Assembly: GCF_005144865.1 (NCBI RefSeq)
Contig: NZ_SWFM01000001.1
Location: 744,001-808,000 of the forward strand
Direction: 5' to 3'
Source of the DNA: Guptibacillus hwajinpoensis
GTDB taxonomy: Bacteria > Bacillota > Bacilli > Bacillales > Guptibacillaceae
DNA: 64,000 nt
How positions within the stretch are numbered: the first letter of the stretch is position 1; each line of letters starts with the position of its first letter. A program made the position numbers and the translations under genes. The notes beneath the pieces are model-generated. The model had not been told where the DNA came from and made no database searches. It was given only the letters and a program-made list of their open reading frames with translations. This document shows positions 35,105-45,393 of the stretch, one piece after another.

Positions 35105-36283
35105 TCACCCTTTACTTTCTGGTTCTTTCTTATTTTTGTCTTGTTTCTCTTTTTTCTCAGATATTAGTTCAGTGAACGCTTCTTTTGGCTTAGTTAGAAC
35201 TTTCTCCTTCAGCTTAAGTCCTGATAGAATTTCTACCTCGCCATCCTCTATGCGTCCCAATTCGACTACTCTCAAGTATAGCTTCGTGTCATCGAGAACG
35301 ACTACATAACTAATGGAACCTTTATGAATAATGCTCTCTTCTGGGACAGACGGAGCATTTTTGTTTTGATGAATTGGTGCATCAATTGTTACATGGGTGC
35401 CAGAAGCCATCTCAACTTCGCCTTCTATCACTACACTAAAATGATAGAGGCTAAGCCCTGATTCTTCATCAACTTGATATGGCCGATTTTCTACCATTGT
35501 AATTGTACCTGATACAGGTTGACCAGGATACGCCGCAGCATGAACAGTAACTTCTTGATCAGCTGAAAGCGTTGGATAGTCTAATTCAGAAACTGACCCC
35601 TGTACCGCTAGCTTGTTTGATAAAACCGTTACAACAGGATCCCCATCTTCAGGTGTACGATTGATCTCTTTGACCACGCCATCAAGGCTTGAGTCGACTG
35701 TAGTATCAACTTCTTCATCTCCTGCTTCTTCTATTTGACGTTCAAGTTCTTTCACGTCAAGCTCAGCAAGTCTTTTCTTATATTCTGTATCTCTCACCTG
35801 TTCTTCCATATCAAGCTGTAACTGTAGTTTCTGTTCGTCTTCTAGATCTGTATTAGATTCAATACGAGATGCTTGCAAGGAAAGGTCATTAAGCTGATCA
35901 TCAAGAACTGAAACAGCTGTTTCTGCTTTATTTAGCTGGGCTTCTAACTCAGAAACATTAACAGTTTCTTCTTCTTTATACTCAAATAGTGTCGTTCCAG
36001 AAAATACTTCGACTCCTTCCTTAACTAACACATCTGAAATCTCACCACGTGATGATTGATAATAATACGATTCTTCTAATTCAGGTATAAGAACACCCTC
36101 GAACGACTCAAGCTCTTGATACGTTTTTCCCTTTACCGTAACCGTTTCTACTTTCTTCTCATCTGCTAAAACGCGCTGAATCAGGAGCGTATTAACCGTT
36201 ATGAAGAGGAGGAGAAATAGACCGGCACTTACGCTAATCCAGAGTGACTTACGATTCACAGTGTGACCCTCCAACTTTTTCAT
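35105..36283 (-). CDS. Membrane-fusion (HlyD-type) adaptor protein, YknX-like
   Basis: A 392-residue protein with one N-terminal membrane anchor (about residues 13-40). A barrel-sandwich segment is split by an acidic coiled coil (about 105-185), followed by beta-barrel and C-terminal domains. The final 15 residues are Lys/Glu-rich. This is the plan of efflux adaptor proteins such as YknX. Its ATG overlaps the stop of the upstream Yip1-like gene by 1 nt (TAATG). In the YknWXYZ system such an adaptor works with an ATPase and permease, which are missing here. Confidence 0.82.
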   Translation of the reverse strand: MKKLEGHTVNRKSLWISVSAGLFLLLFITVNTLLIQRVLADEKKVETVTVKGKTYQELESFEGVLIPELEESYYYQSSRGEISDVLVKEGVEVFSGTTLFEYKEEETVNVSELEAQLNKAETAVSVLDDQLNDLSLQASRIESNTDLEDEQKLQLQLDMEEQVRDTEYKKRLAELDVKELERQIEEAGDEEVDTTVDSSLDGVVKEINRTPEDGDPVVTVLSNKLAVQGSVSELDYPTLSADQEVTVHAAAYPGQPVSGTITMVENRPYQVDEESGLSLYHFSVVIEGEVEMASGTHVTIDAPIHQNKNAPSVPEESIIHKGSISYVVVLDDTKLYLRVVELGRIEDGEVEILSGLKLKEKVLTKPKEAFTELISEKKEKQDKNKKEPESKG

Positions 36284-36933
36284 TAAAATGCCGTCCTTAT
36301 GTAAGCTATAAACGCTACAATAAGTAAATTCAATGTGACAATCCAGAACACAATATACCCTTTCGACAATGTGGTACTTTGCTTAATGGCTGCATACTGA
36401 ACAAATGTCCCCCATGCTAGAAAGACCGAAAGACTATAGCAAAAATAGAGCCAGAACGTGTTATTCGTTAGTAAATCCACGTATACACCAAGGCTATAAG
36501 GTGAAATAAGCGATGGTTCTTGAAGAAATGGAATAAATGGCAATTGAAGCAGCATCCCAAGCAAAAGAATAAACACCACATAGCAGTGTATATATGTAAG
36601 CCTTTTATATCCTACTTCCTGAAAGAATGACCAGAAAAGAAGTGAGCCAACTAAGACAATGATGACGAACGTCAACACGCCAAGCACCCCATCTGTAATG
36701 ACTTCGCTCATCAGAAAAAGCAGTCGATCATTCGAAGCTAATCCTGCATATTCAGGGACTTCTCCAGCATATTTAATGTTCATAAACGACGTTAATCCTA
36801 CGACGATGAACGCAAGAACGCCAAGTAAAATTAACCGCCACCAAGTTCCTTTTAATTGATAAGCCGATCGAAGCGGTCGAAAATGTGTTAACGGCTTAAT
36901 ACTTCCCAATACTAGTCTCATAGAGTGCGACAT
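36283..36933 (-). CDS. Yip1-family membrane protein, YknW-like
   Basis: A 216-residue membrane protein with five hydrophobic segments (about 30-50, 75-100, 110-135, 160-180, 190-212). It resembles Yip1 proteins such as YknW, which assists assembly of the YknXYZ exporter protecting B. subtilis against the SDP toxin. The frame extends to 36963, but ATG at 36933 follows GGAGGAACATGG. An out-of-frame ATG lies in that spacer. It is the first gene of a two-gene operon with the adaptor. Confidence 0.72.
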   Translation of the reverse strand: MSHSMRLVLGSIKPLTHFRPLRSAYQLKGTWWRLILLGVLAFIVVGLTSFMNIKYAGEVPEYAGLASNDRLLFLMSEVITDGVLGVLTFVIIVLVGSLLFWSFFQEVGYKRLTYIHCYVVFILLLGMLLQLPFIPFLQEPSLISPYSLGVYVDLLTNNTFWLYFCYSLSVFLAWGTFVQYAAIKQSTTLSKGYIVFWIVTLNLLIVAFIAYIRTAF

Positions 36934-37020
36934 CCATGTTCCTCCTATGTAAAATAACCTCATCTACTATTCATATTTTTACATAAACTCTCGTATTTTG
37001 ACAGTATCTTTCAAAAAAAA

Positions 37021-37052
37021 AGGAAACATACCCTTGCGGATATGTTATCCTC
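37021..37052 (-). terminator. Terminator of the addB-addA-sbcD-sbcC block
   Basis: On the minus strand GGATAACATATCC and GGGTATGTTTCC form an imperfect hairpin with a GCAA loop, followed by eight T, right after the sbcC stop. Confidence 0.75.
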
Positions 37053-37054
37053 CC

Positions 37055-40000
37055 TTACAATGTTTCCATCTCAATTCGACTTCCACGCCCAGATGGCTCT
37101 GATGGTGAGACAATGACTTTACGTGGTAATCTCGCTCTTAGCTCTGGTACGTGACTGATAACACCAACAGCCAAGCTTTCATTCTGTAACTTCTCAAGCG
37201 ATGTTATAACTGTATCGAGCAGAGATTCATCTAACGTACCAAACCCTTCATCCAAGAAGAAGAATTGAAGTGGATGTGCACCTCTAAGTTGAATCTGACC
37301 GGAAAGCGCAAGAGCTAGTGCGAGTGAAGTGAGAAAAGTTTCTCCACCTGAAAGAGTTGATACTGGTCGTCTAACCCCACCGTTTGCATCATCTCGTATT
37401 AAGAACCCACCGCTAGAATCGACCTCAATGGCATACCGTTGCGACGTTAAATCACCAAGTTTCTGAGATGCATCAAGGCTTACCTGTTCAAGCTGTTCTG
37501 AAGCAATGAACTCTACAAAACTATTTCCTCGGAAAACTGTTTGAAGCTTCCCGAGCTTTTCCAACTCAGCGCTCGATGTTTTCCGAATTTCTTCAAGCTC
37601 TTTGAACCGTTCATGCCTTCTTGAAACATCTTCAAGATGGTGTCGTCTTGCAGCAAAGTGAGAAAGAGCTTCCTCTCTAGCCTCTTTTGCTAGCTCTGCC
37701 TTTTGATTAGATTCCTTATATTCATCCTCTGAAACTTTTCGTCCAGAAAGCTTCGATTCAACCTCATTCAAGTTATGTTCCGTTTGGTTCCATTCTTTCC
37801 TGTATTCTTCGACCTGCTTTTCCCAGTCGCTTCTTTGGTCTAACGGCACTTCAGCCGATCTTACAAATTTCCGATCAGAGAAAATCGAAGTTTTTTCAGC
37901 TTCTTCATAAGCTATTTCCGCTTTCTTTAACCGTTGTTGAACATCTTGATCGTAGTTTTTGGCAGCAGCAGCTTGTCTTTCAGTCTGCAGATAACGTTCC
38001 TCAGCTTCTTTTAATTTGTTTCCAGCCACTTTTTCATCGTTTCGAAGTGATTCTAACTGCCTGTTAACTTGGTTGTATCCTTCTTGAGCTGTTAATTCCC
38101 CTACAATCCCATTATACTCTGCTTCTGCTCTTTTCACCTGATCGGAAAGCTGTTCTAAAGAGCTCGTTAGCTCGGCATTTCGAACGGAATGCTGCTGAAC
38201 CTTTTCTTGTAAGTCAAGGAGACGTTTTTCTTGATCTTCAATATAAGGGACACTTTTGGTTAGGCGATCGCGAACGACATTCGCATTCTCGTCCATATCC
38301 TCCATCTTTTTCAACTCAGATTCAACCTGTTCTACCTTCAAGTTAAATTCATTCTGTAGAGTCTTCTCAATTTCTTCCGTCTGAGTGGTTAATTGCTTTC
38401 GCTTCTCAACACGTGAAGCAAGATTCTCTTTCACTTGCTTGAGTTGATAAGCAAACTCAGATGCTTTCGATTGATGTTCTTGAAGCCACCTACTTGTTTT
38501 TTTTATTTTCTCCTCAAGCTCCTGAACGTCCTGGGCGAGAGATTTAACTTCTGTTATAACCTCATCGTCGGTTAAATCGGACTTTATTTCATTTGCAGAA
38601 CCTTGATTTTGCTGAACGCCGCTTAAATCTTCTTGCTCAGTCATTAAATCTGAAAGCTGTTCCAGCTTATACTGAAGCTGATTGACATTTTGGACCTGAT
38701 CTTTTAACGTTTCACGCTTCTGTTCGTCTCTTTGTATTTGATCCTGCCATTTAGAAGTATCATCATCACCTTCAGCAAGGTGTATGTGCTCTTTTGAACC
38801 ACAAACTGGGCACGATTCTCCTTCTTTAAGCTCTGAAGCAAGCCTAATGGCAATAGCGTGCGTACGACTTTCTTCAAGCTTATGATGAGCATCCTGTACT
38901 CTTTCTTGAAGTTTTGCGGTATGCCTTTCAAGCAATAGCTTACATGACGAAACCTGGTTGTAAACGGATAGGAGCGTACCAAAATAGCCATGATAGGTTT
39001 CTTTCGTCTTATCAAGTTGCTTGGTCATTTCTTGTTGCAGAGGGTAGATACGATCACGCTCTGTTAGTTGTTGCTTCTCTTCCTTAGTCACGTCATTAAG
39101 TTGCATAGTGATGGAATTCAATTCTTGTTTTAAGCTTTGAGCTCTTGAGATTCGCTTTCGATCTTCCGGAGAGACTTGTAGGTTATTAAGCTCCTCATTA
39201 AGATCAGATTGAAGTTTAAGCGCTTTGCTTAAGTCCTTCTGTGCTTTCTCCTTCTGTTCATCCGCTAGCGTCACATCTTTCTGTAGAGATGTACGCTGTG
39301 CTTCAAGATTAGAGGATTGCTCCTTGAGCCTTGCTAACTCTTTTTCAAGCGCAATTCCACGTTCAAGCTCATTGAGGTGTTTCATGAGAATTGGCTCTTG
39401 CTCCTGTTGTCTTGATCGATAATTTTCGTAAGTCTGCTTTCTAGAGCGATATGTCTGACTTGCTTCGTCAAGGTTTTTCTTCGCCTCTTGATAACGATTG
39501 TGCGCTTCCTTTGCTTCTTGCTCTGTTGCTTCAACAGCATCAAGATAAGGTTTGACCTGTAAGGCAGCCTGGGCTTCGTTCAGTTTCGTTTGAAGCTCTT
39601 TCATCTCTTCGCTTTTCTCCACTAAAGAATCTCGCTTCTGTTTGACTTGTGCAAGCTGCTGTTGTAAAGACCACGTTTCATTAACGTCTTCTTTTTGTTT
39701 CTCTGCTTGCACGAGGTTCAGCCTTGCTTCTTCTGCAGCTTTTTCTGCTAAGGTAAGAGACTCTTTCGCCTCTTTAAGGTGTTGTTTAGATGCGTCACCA
39801 AGCCCCGTTTGCTCTGCTGTAATTTCATTTAAGTGATTTCTTTTTTCATCTACTCTTGCGCGTAAGCGGCGGTTGAATTGATCACCGTATTTTTCAAGCT
39901 GAAATAACCGTTGTAACATTTGCCTTCTCTCTGTTCCTTTCAAGGAGAGAAATTCAGCAAATTTTCCCTGTGGAAGAACAACTGCACGTGTAAAATCATC

Positions 40001-40414
40001 AATCGTTAACCCTAGAATTTCCTGGATTTTCTGAGAAACATCTCGATCTTTATCTGCCAGAACAGTGTTCTCTTCGCCTATCTCTATTAGGCGTGAATTT
40101 GCTGATCGGATAGAAATATCACCTGAGCGCTTATAACTTCGCTCGACGCGATACGTTAAGTCACTACCTAGCTCAAATGTAAATGAAACAGATAACGTAT
40201 CCTCTGCATGATTCATAATCCCCTGTGTATTATTAGTTGCACGTTCTACTTTTCCATAAAGAGCTAACGTCATAGCATCAAGCAGTGACGACTTCCCACT
40301 TCCAGTTGGACCGAAAATGCCGAAGATACCGCCCTGACAAAGTGTTTCAAAATCAATCTCTTGCTTTTCTCTAAAACTATGCAATCCTGATACGGATAGA
40401 CGGATCGGTTTCAT
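37055..40414 (-). CDS. sbcC: Exonuclease subunit SbcC (Rad50-like ATPase)
   Basis: A 1119-residue SMC-like ATPase. Walker A is GPTGSGKSS near residue 37. Two long coiled-coil arms (about 185-500 and 560-930) flank the zinc hook CPVCGSKEH near residue 535. The signature LSGGETFLTSLALALALS and Walker B FFFLDEGFGTLD are near the C-terminus. With SbcD it forms the Mre11-Rad50-type nuclease that opens hairpins and blocked ends. It starts 18 nt after sbcD and is the last gene of the repair operon. Confidence 0.93.
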   Translation of the reverse strand: MKPIRLSVSGLHSFREKQEIDFETLCQGGIFGIFGPTGSGKSSLLDAMTLALYGKVERATNNTQGIMNHAEDTLSVSFTFELGSDLTYRVERSYKRSGDISIRSANSRLIEIGEENTVLADKDRDVSQKIQEILGLTIDDFTRAVVLPQGKFAEFLSLKGTERRQMLQRLFQLEKYGDQFNRRLRARVDEKRNHLNEITAEQTGLGDASKQHLKEAKESLTLAEKAAEEARLNLVQAEKQKEDVNETWSLQQQLAQVKQKRDSLVEKSEEMKELQTKLNEAQAALQVKPYLDAVEATEQEAKEAHNRYQEAKKNLDEASQTYRSRKQTYENYRSRQQEQEPILMKHLNELERGIALEKELARLKEQSSNLEAQRTSLQKDVTLADEQKEKAQKDLSKALKLQSDLNEELNNLQVSPEDRKRISRAQSLKQELNSITMQLNDVTKEEKQQLTERDRIYPLQQEMTKQLDKTKETYHGYFGTLLSVYNQVSSCKLLLERHTAKLQERVQDAHHKLEESRTHAIAIRLASELKEGESCPVCGSKEHIHLAEGDDDTSKWQDQIQRDEQKRETLKDQVQNVNQLQYKLEQLSDLMTEQEDLSGVQQNQGSANEIKSDLTDDEVITEVKSLAQDVQELEEKIKKTSRWLQEHQSKASEFAYQLKQVKENLASRVEKRKQLTTQTEEIEKTLQNEFNLKVEQVESELKKMEDMDENANVVRDRLTKSVPYIEDQEKRLLDLQEKVQQHSVRNAELTSSLEQLSDQVKRAEAEYNGIVGELTAQEGYNQVNRQLESLRNDEKVAGNKLKEAEERYLQTERQAAAAKNYDQDVQQRLKKAEIAYEEAEKTSIFSDRKFVRSAEVPLDQRSDWEKQVEEYRKEWNQTEHNLNEVESKLSGRKVSEDEYKESNQKAELAKEAREEALSHFAARRHHLEDVSRRHERFKELEEIRKTSSAELEKLGKLQTVFRGNSFVEFIASEQLEQVSLDASQKLGDLTSQRYAIEVDSSGGFLIRDDANGGVRRPVSTLSGGETFLTSLALALALSGQIQLRGAHPLQFFFLDEGFGTLDESLLDTVITSLEKLQNESLAVGVISHVPELRARLPRKVIVSPSEPSGRGSRIEMETL

Positions 40415-40432
40415 TCCTTTCTTCCTCCTTCC

Positions 40433-41584
40433 TTACTCATCATTTTCTGATAGCTCTAGGAAGAGCTGAATGAGCTCATCATCCGGTTCTGCTCCATCCG
40501 TTTGCTGCTCGTAAAATCGCTTAAACAGCTCTTCAATCGGTAAACTGGAGTAAGACGCTTCCTTTTGCTGCTCTTTCTTCTCAAACACTGGTCTAATATG
40601 TATAAACCCATCATGCTGACTTCTAAGTCGATGAATTTCTTCAATTGAGAGTGTATCATTTAAATGTATTTCAAGATCGACCCATGCATCGGCGTCTCTA
40701 CCTTCTTCTAACCATGTATAGACTTGTTCAATTCCTTTATCTGCAATCCATCGAACGAGTGGCTTACCTGACTGAAGCGGAACCTCGTTCAAATGTGCTA
40801 GCCCATTTGGTTCAACATCAATAATAGTAACTGATTTAGTCTGATTCGCCTCTGAAAAGCTATACGCTAACGGTGAGCCTGAATAACGAGCAAGTGACGA
40901 ACCTTTCGTTATCGTTTGAGGACGATGAAGGTGACCTAGAGCCACATACTGTGCCTGTTCAGGCAATGAATTCGCTGATACGGTATAGGCCCCACCAACT
41001 TGTATTGGTCTTTCAGAGTCACTCTCCCTACTGCCTGCCACATAAATATGGCTCATCGCAATTTGAACAGACTCTTCATCACCGGTAGAAAGATCACTAA
41101 AGAGCTTTTTCACCCGATCATCATAAGCTAACTGTAAAGTTCCTTCTTCCTGGCTTTCTGTTAAACATTCATTCAATCTTGATTCAGATGGGTAAGGAAG
41201 TGCTGCGATTGAGAGTTTTTGACCATTACGGACTCTTACTTCCACTGCTTCAGTTGTTGGAAAACCTATGATTGTAATGCCATTCATATTTGCAAGTGGT
41301 CGTGATGCAGATAGGCGTTCTGGATTATCATGATTTCCTGAAATAATAATTAACGGGCGCTCTCCATTACTCGTCAACTTCACTGCAGCGTCATAGAAGA
41401 GTGTTTCAGCTGCTGCAGGTGGATTAACCGTATCAAACACGTCCCCTGCCATCAAAATGGCATCAACATTTTCAGCATCAGCTATTGAGTTTAGTTCATC
41501 TAGAAACTCTTTCTGTTCAGGTAAACGACTTCTACCTTCTAATGTTTTCCCGAGGTGCCAATCTGCCGTATGAAGTAATCTCAT
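40433..41584 (-). CDS. sbcD: Exonuclease subunit SbcD (Mre11-like nuclease)
   Basis: A 383-residue calcineurin-type phosphoesterase. Metal-binding motifs: HTADWHLGK (residues 5-13), MAGDVFDTVNPP, SGNHDNPERL and LGHLHRPQ. It cuts DNA in concert with SbcC. The frame opens at GTG 41593, but ATG at 41584 has AAAGGAG 8 nt upstream and begins MRLLHTADWHLG, as in the family. It lies 86 nt after addA with a hairpin in the gap. Confidence 0.93.
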   Translation of the reverse strand: MRLLHTADWHLGKTLEGRSRLPEQKEFLDELNSIADAENVDAILMAGDVFDTVNPPAAAETLFYDAAVKLTSNGERPLIIISGNHDNPERLSASRPLANMNGITIIGFPTTEAVEVRVRNGQKLSIAALPYPSESRLNECLTESQEEGTLQLAYDDRVKKLFSDLSTGDEESVQIAMSHIYVAGSRESDSERPIQVGGAYTVSANSLPEQAQYVALGHLHRPQTITKGSSLARYSGSPLAYSFSEANQTKSVTIIDVEPNGLAHLNEVPLQSGKPLVRWIADKGIEQVYTWLEEGRDADAWVDLEIHLNDTLSIEEIHRLRSQHDGFIHIRPVFEKKEQQKEASYSSLPIEELFKRFYEQQTDGAEPDDELIQLFLELSENDE

Positions 41585-41643
41585 ATATGTCACTCCTTTA
41601 TCTAAAAACTCTTAAGTAAAACAAAATTCTCCTAAAAGAAGAC

Positions 41644-41673
41644 TAGCCGGACAAGAGCCCGGCCAGCTAGTTA
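41644..41673 (-). repeat. Hairpin between addA and sbcD
   Basis: On the minus strand CTAGCTGGCCGG and CCGGCTAG pair with a 3-nt bulge, followed by a weak T-rich stretch (TCTTCTTTT). It may partly terminate or protect the addBA message. Confidence 0.5.
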
Positions 41674-44600
41674 GTCGATCGCTAGAGTACGACCGCCATC
41701 AAAAAAGTAAAGCACTTTTTCTTTGCACGGCACCTTCCAAATCTCATTGATCGCCTTCTCATATAGTTGAAGCTGAGTTGTATACCTGCGCTTCATCGTT
41801 TCCATAGCCTGTTCCTCCGTAGAAAAACGGTCATGTATAACATCCGTTTTGTAATCCACTAACGTTAATGCTCCATCTACATCACGAAGAATACAGTCAA
41901 TTACACCCTGAAGAACGACCGTTTCCTGCTCGCCTTCGAAATCTGCATAGATCCATTTCGAATCGACACCAAGGCTAAATGGCACTTCTTTGTAAATTTC
42001 AGAAGCATTCCTCATTTTCTCACCAAGATCTGATTCGACTAACCTATGAATCTGATGAACGTCAATTGCCATAGCCTGTTCAGTTGTTAACAACTCTTTA
42101 CCTTCAAGCTTTGCAATTAGATTTCGGATAGATGATTCATCATGCTGTTCTTTCAAATCGAGATGCTGCATGACGATATGCATAGCCGTTCCTCGTTCAG
42201 CAGGGGTGAGCTGTTTGCTTTGAAGAAAACGAGGTCGTTCTTTCAACGATTGACTAAATCCCTTAACAAGCTGATTATCGCTTCGCTCGTCTTGAAAGAT
42301 TTCTCGCTGTCGTTTCACTTCTGTAACTGACTGTTTCGATCTAGTTTCAGTCGCAGCCTTATGCTCATATGTCCAGTTTAACCTTTTCTCAACCTGGTCC
42401 TTATGAACACTTTCTTCCGGAATCAGCTTCCTCTGTTGAAGAAGCGTTTCATACTCCTGGTGTTTCTGCACTTCTTCTGTTTCTACTTCAGCAAAACTCG
42501 CTGCTTCATGAACAGTTAGCGACCATCTAGATGGATGCTGATGGACCTCTTCATGAAAAGGCAAACTCGCTCTCCCTTCCATTATAGAAGAAAGATCCCG
42601 ATGTCTAATAATAGATGGACCAATCCAACTTAAATAAGATTTTCCTTTTGACCGCTCATAGTCTGATAAAAGCCACTCTTCGCTCGCTGCTCCTGTCCAT
42701 GATAAGATTTCTTTTTCCCAATCATTTACTGTACCAACGAGAATAACCTTTTCTTTCGCACGTGTTAACGCAACATATAGGACGCGCATTTCTTCTGCTA
42801 ACAATTCAAGCTTCATCCGCTTTTGAAGCGTAAAGTAAGGAAGAGTTGGATAGCTGATCCGATCATGAGGATCAATAAACTTTGTAGCAAGCCCAAATTC
42901 TTTGTGTACAAGCATTTGATTGGCCATATCTCTCATGTTAAATTGCTTCGCAATCCCAGCAATAAAGACGACAGGGAACTCGAGTCCCTTACTTTTGTGA
43001 ATGGTCATAACCCGCACTACATCTTCTTGTTCACCAAGAGCTCGAGCTGTACCAAGGTCGCCACCGCGTTCTTTCATTCGGTCAATAAAGCGAAGGAAGC
43101 GGAATAGCCCTCGAAATGATGTTGCTTCATATTGTCTCGCGCGATCATACAGTGCACGTAAATTAGCTTGACGTTGCAAGCCTGCAGGCATACCACCAAC
43201 AAACTCGAAATAGTTGGTCTCTCTATAAAGTTGCCAAATTAATTCGCTTAGCGATGTTTGGCGTGCCTGCTCTCTCCAGCGATTCAAGTTAGCAAGGAAT
43301 GTTCCTAGGGTTTCTGACAATCGATTACTCTCTATTTCACAATAACTCTGTAAAGCTGTGAAATAACTTGAATGTTTCTCATTAATTCGTATAAGTGCAA
43401 GTTCTTCCTCAGATAACCCGATGATCGGTGAACGGAGTACAGAAGCAAGAGGAATATCTTGGTACGGATTATCAATCACGTTTAAGAGACTCATCATCAC
43501 AGCCACTTCAGTCGCTTCAAAATAACCAGAGGCAAGATCTGAATAAGAAGGAATTCCCGCTTGCTTCAACTCTTCTAGGATAACCGGTGCCCAGCTCGCT
43601 GTTGCCCGCAATAAGATCACCATATCACGGTACTGAATTGGTCTCATACGTTCTTCTTTACGATCATAAACCTTTAGCCGCTCTGACTCACTTTTCCCCA
43701 TCATTGATTTGATATTTGAAGCAATAAGACGCGCTTCTAGCTGAACTTTCTCAACATCTTCTCCGTCTTCCTCAGTTTCTGAACTTTGATCAATAACATG
43801 CACTTCAGGAACAACCGTATCAGAATGTGGGTAGCTTGCTCCAGGAATTAATTCAGCTGCTTCATCGTATTCGATTTCACCAACGCGTTCGTCCATAATT
43901 TGTTTGAATATATAATTTGTTCCGTTCAATACTTCTTCTCTGCTTCGAAAGTTTCGTGCTAGATCAATTCGCTTTGATGGATCGTTAGAAGATCGCCCAA
44001 ACGTTTTGTATTTAGAAAGGAAAAGACCCGGTTCGGCAAGTCGGAAACGGTAGATGCTTTGTTTCACATCGCCAACCATGAAGCGATTCCCGCCTGACTC
44101 ACCGCTTCTGCTGATGGCATTAAGAATGGTTTCCTGAACGGAGTTTGTATCCTGATATTCATCAATTAACACTTCCGCAAATTGCGTTTGATATTCACGA
44201 GCCGCGCTTGAAGGGATCGGATTCTCAGGGGTTGAGGCATTATCTAATAAGATTGAAAGGCAGTAATGCTCAAGATCACTATAATCGACTAATCCTTTTT
44301 CTCTTTTCAATAAGGAATAGCGCTCTCGAAATTCATTCACAAGCGAGGAAAGAGTGCTTAATACAGGAGCTAGTTTAACAATGTCCTCTACATACTCCTC
44401 TGGACCCCTTTGGAAAAGATCATCCTTAAGACTTTGAATCGTTTTTTTAACTCGGTCTCGCATCGCTTTTACAGTATCAATCATAACGGCATCGAATTGA
44501 TCGCCTTTACACGGTTTTAATCGTCCAAACGATATTTTTTCGAAGGCTTCTTTTAACGATTCCCATGACTCAGAAGCTGCTTGTAGTAGTCCTGCTACCA

Positions 44601-45393
44601 TTTCCCTTTCTGGCTCAAGTGCTTCAAGGTATGGCTCAGGCCCCCCTGGTGATGATGCTAGATTAATCGCTTTTTCCTGGACCTCTTTCATACCCTCAAG
44701 CTGAAGAACAACGTCTTTCATTAGCTCTTTCACCCAAACGAGTTGATTAAATTCTTCCTTGGTCACTTCTTCATACAGCCTGACGCTATCAGCTAACCAT
44801 TGTTCTGGCCAAGGATGGCTTGATGAAAAATGATAAAGTCGTTCAACAAGAAGCTGGAGATCTACATCACTGCGATCACTACTATACCGGTCAACAAGAT
44901 CGAAGAAAGCCTCGTTTTCCTGCTTGCTGTAATGTTCTTCAAACAACTCTTCCATCGCTTCCTCCCTAAGAAGGGCCGCCTCTGTTTGATCCGCAACACG
45001 GAACGCTGGATCAAGATCAATTTCATAATAATATCTGCGAAGTACTTCCATACAAAAGGAGTGCAACGTTGAAATTGAAGCTCTATTCAGCATCGAAAGC
45101 TGTCTTCTTAGATAGAGAGAAGAAGGATCTTCCTTTAACCTTTCTTCAAGTGCCTCACCTATTCGATGACGCATTTCCGCTGCAGCAGCGTTAGTAAACG
45201 TAACGACAAGGATGCGATCAACTTCAGCAGGGTCGTTCTCATCTGCAAGTCTCCGAATGATCCGCTCAACGAGCACCGCTGTTTTTCCTGATCCAGCTGC
45301 AGCAGCAACAAGTACGTCCTGATTGCGAGCAGCAATCGCATCCCATTGTTCATCTGTCCATCTAGATTCCTCTGGTTTATTAATTGGATTCAT
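41671..45393 (-). CDS. addA: Helicase-nuclease subunit AddA
   Basis: A 1240-residue UvrD-family helicase fused to a RecB-type nuclease. Walker A is AAAAGSGKTAVLVERI (residues 32-47). The helicase motifs ADLEHY-type region, LIDEYQDTN, DVKQSIYRFR and TIHKSKGLEFPVVF are present. The C-terminal nuclease has LVDYKTD. It processes double-strand ends with AddB and responds to Chi. The start overlaps the end of addB by 14 nt, with AGAGGGGGAA as ribosome binding site inside addB. Confidence 0.95.
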   Translation of the reverse strand: MNPINKPEESRWTDEQWDAIAARNQDVLVAAAAGSGKTAVLVERIIRRLADENDPAEVDRILVVTFTNAAAAEMRHRIGEALEERLKEDPSSLYLRRQLSMLNRASISTLHSFCMEVLRRYYYEIDLDPAFRVADQTEAALLREEAMEELFEEHYSKQENEAFFDLVDRYSSDRSDVDLQLLVERLYHFSSSHPWPEQWLADSVRLYEEVTKEEFNQLVWVKELMKDVVLQLEGMKEVQEKAINLASSPGGPEPYLEALEPEREMVAGLLQAASESWESLKEAFEKISFGRLKPCKGDQFDAVMIDTVKAMRDRVKKTIQSLKDDLFQRGPEEYVEDIVKLAPVLSTLSSLVNEFRERYSLLKREKGLVDYSDLEHYCLSILLDNASTPENPIPSSAAREYQTQFAEVLIDEYQDTNSVQETILNAISRSGESGGNRFMVGDVKQSIYRFRLAEPGLFLSKYKTFGRSSNDPSKRIDLARNFRSREEVLNGTNYIFKQIMDERVGEIEYDEAAELIPGASYPHSDTVVPEVHVIDQSSETEEDGEDVEKVQLEARLIASNIKSMMGKSESERLKVYDRKEERMRPIQYRDMVILLRATASWAPVILEELKQAGIPSYSDLASGYFEATEVAVMMSLLNVIDNPYQDIPLASVLRSPIIGLSEEELALIRINEKHSSYFTALQSYCEIESNRLSETLGTFLANLNRWREQARQTSLSELIWQLYRETNYFEFVGGMPAGLQRQANLRALYDRARQYEATSFRGLFRFLRFIDRMKERGGDLGTARALGEQEDVVRVMTIHKSKGLEFPVVFIAGIAKQFNMRDMANQMLVHKEFGLATKFIDPHDRISYPTLPYFTLQKRMKLELLAEEMRVLYVALTRAKEKVILVGTVNDWEKEILSWTGAASEEWLLSDYERSKGKSYLSWIGPSIIRHRDLSSIMEGRASLPFHEEVHQHPSRWSLTVHEAASFAEVETEEVQKHQEYETLLQQRKLIPEESVHKDQVEKRLNWTYEHKAATETRSKQSVTEVKRQREIFQDERSDNQLVKGFSQSLKERPRFLQSKQLTPAERGTAMHIVMQHLDLKEQHDESSIRNLIAKLEGKELLTTEQAMAIDVHQIHRLVESDLGEKMRNASEIYKEVPFSLGVDSKWIYADFEGEQETVVLQGVIDCILRDVDGALTLVDYKTDVIHDRFSTEEQAMETMKRRYTTQLQLYEKAINEIWKVPCKEKVLYFFDGGRTLAID

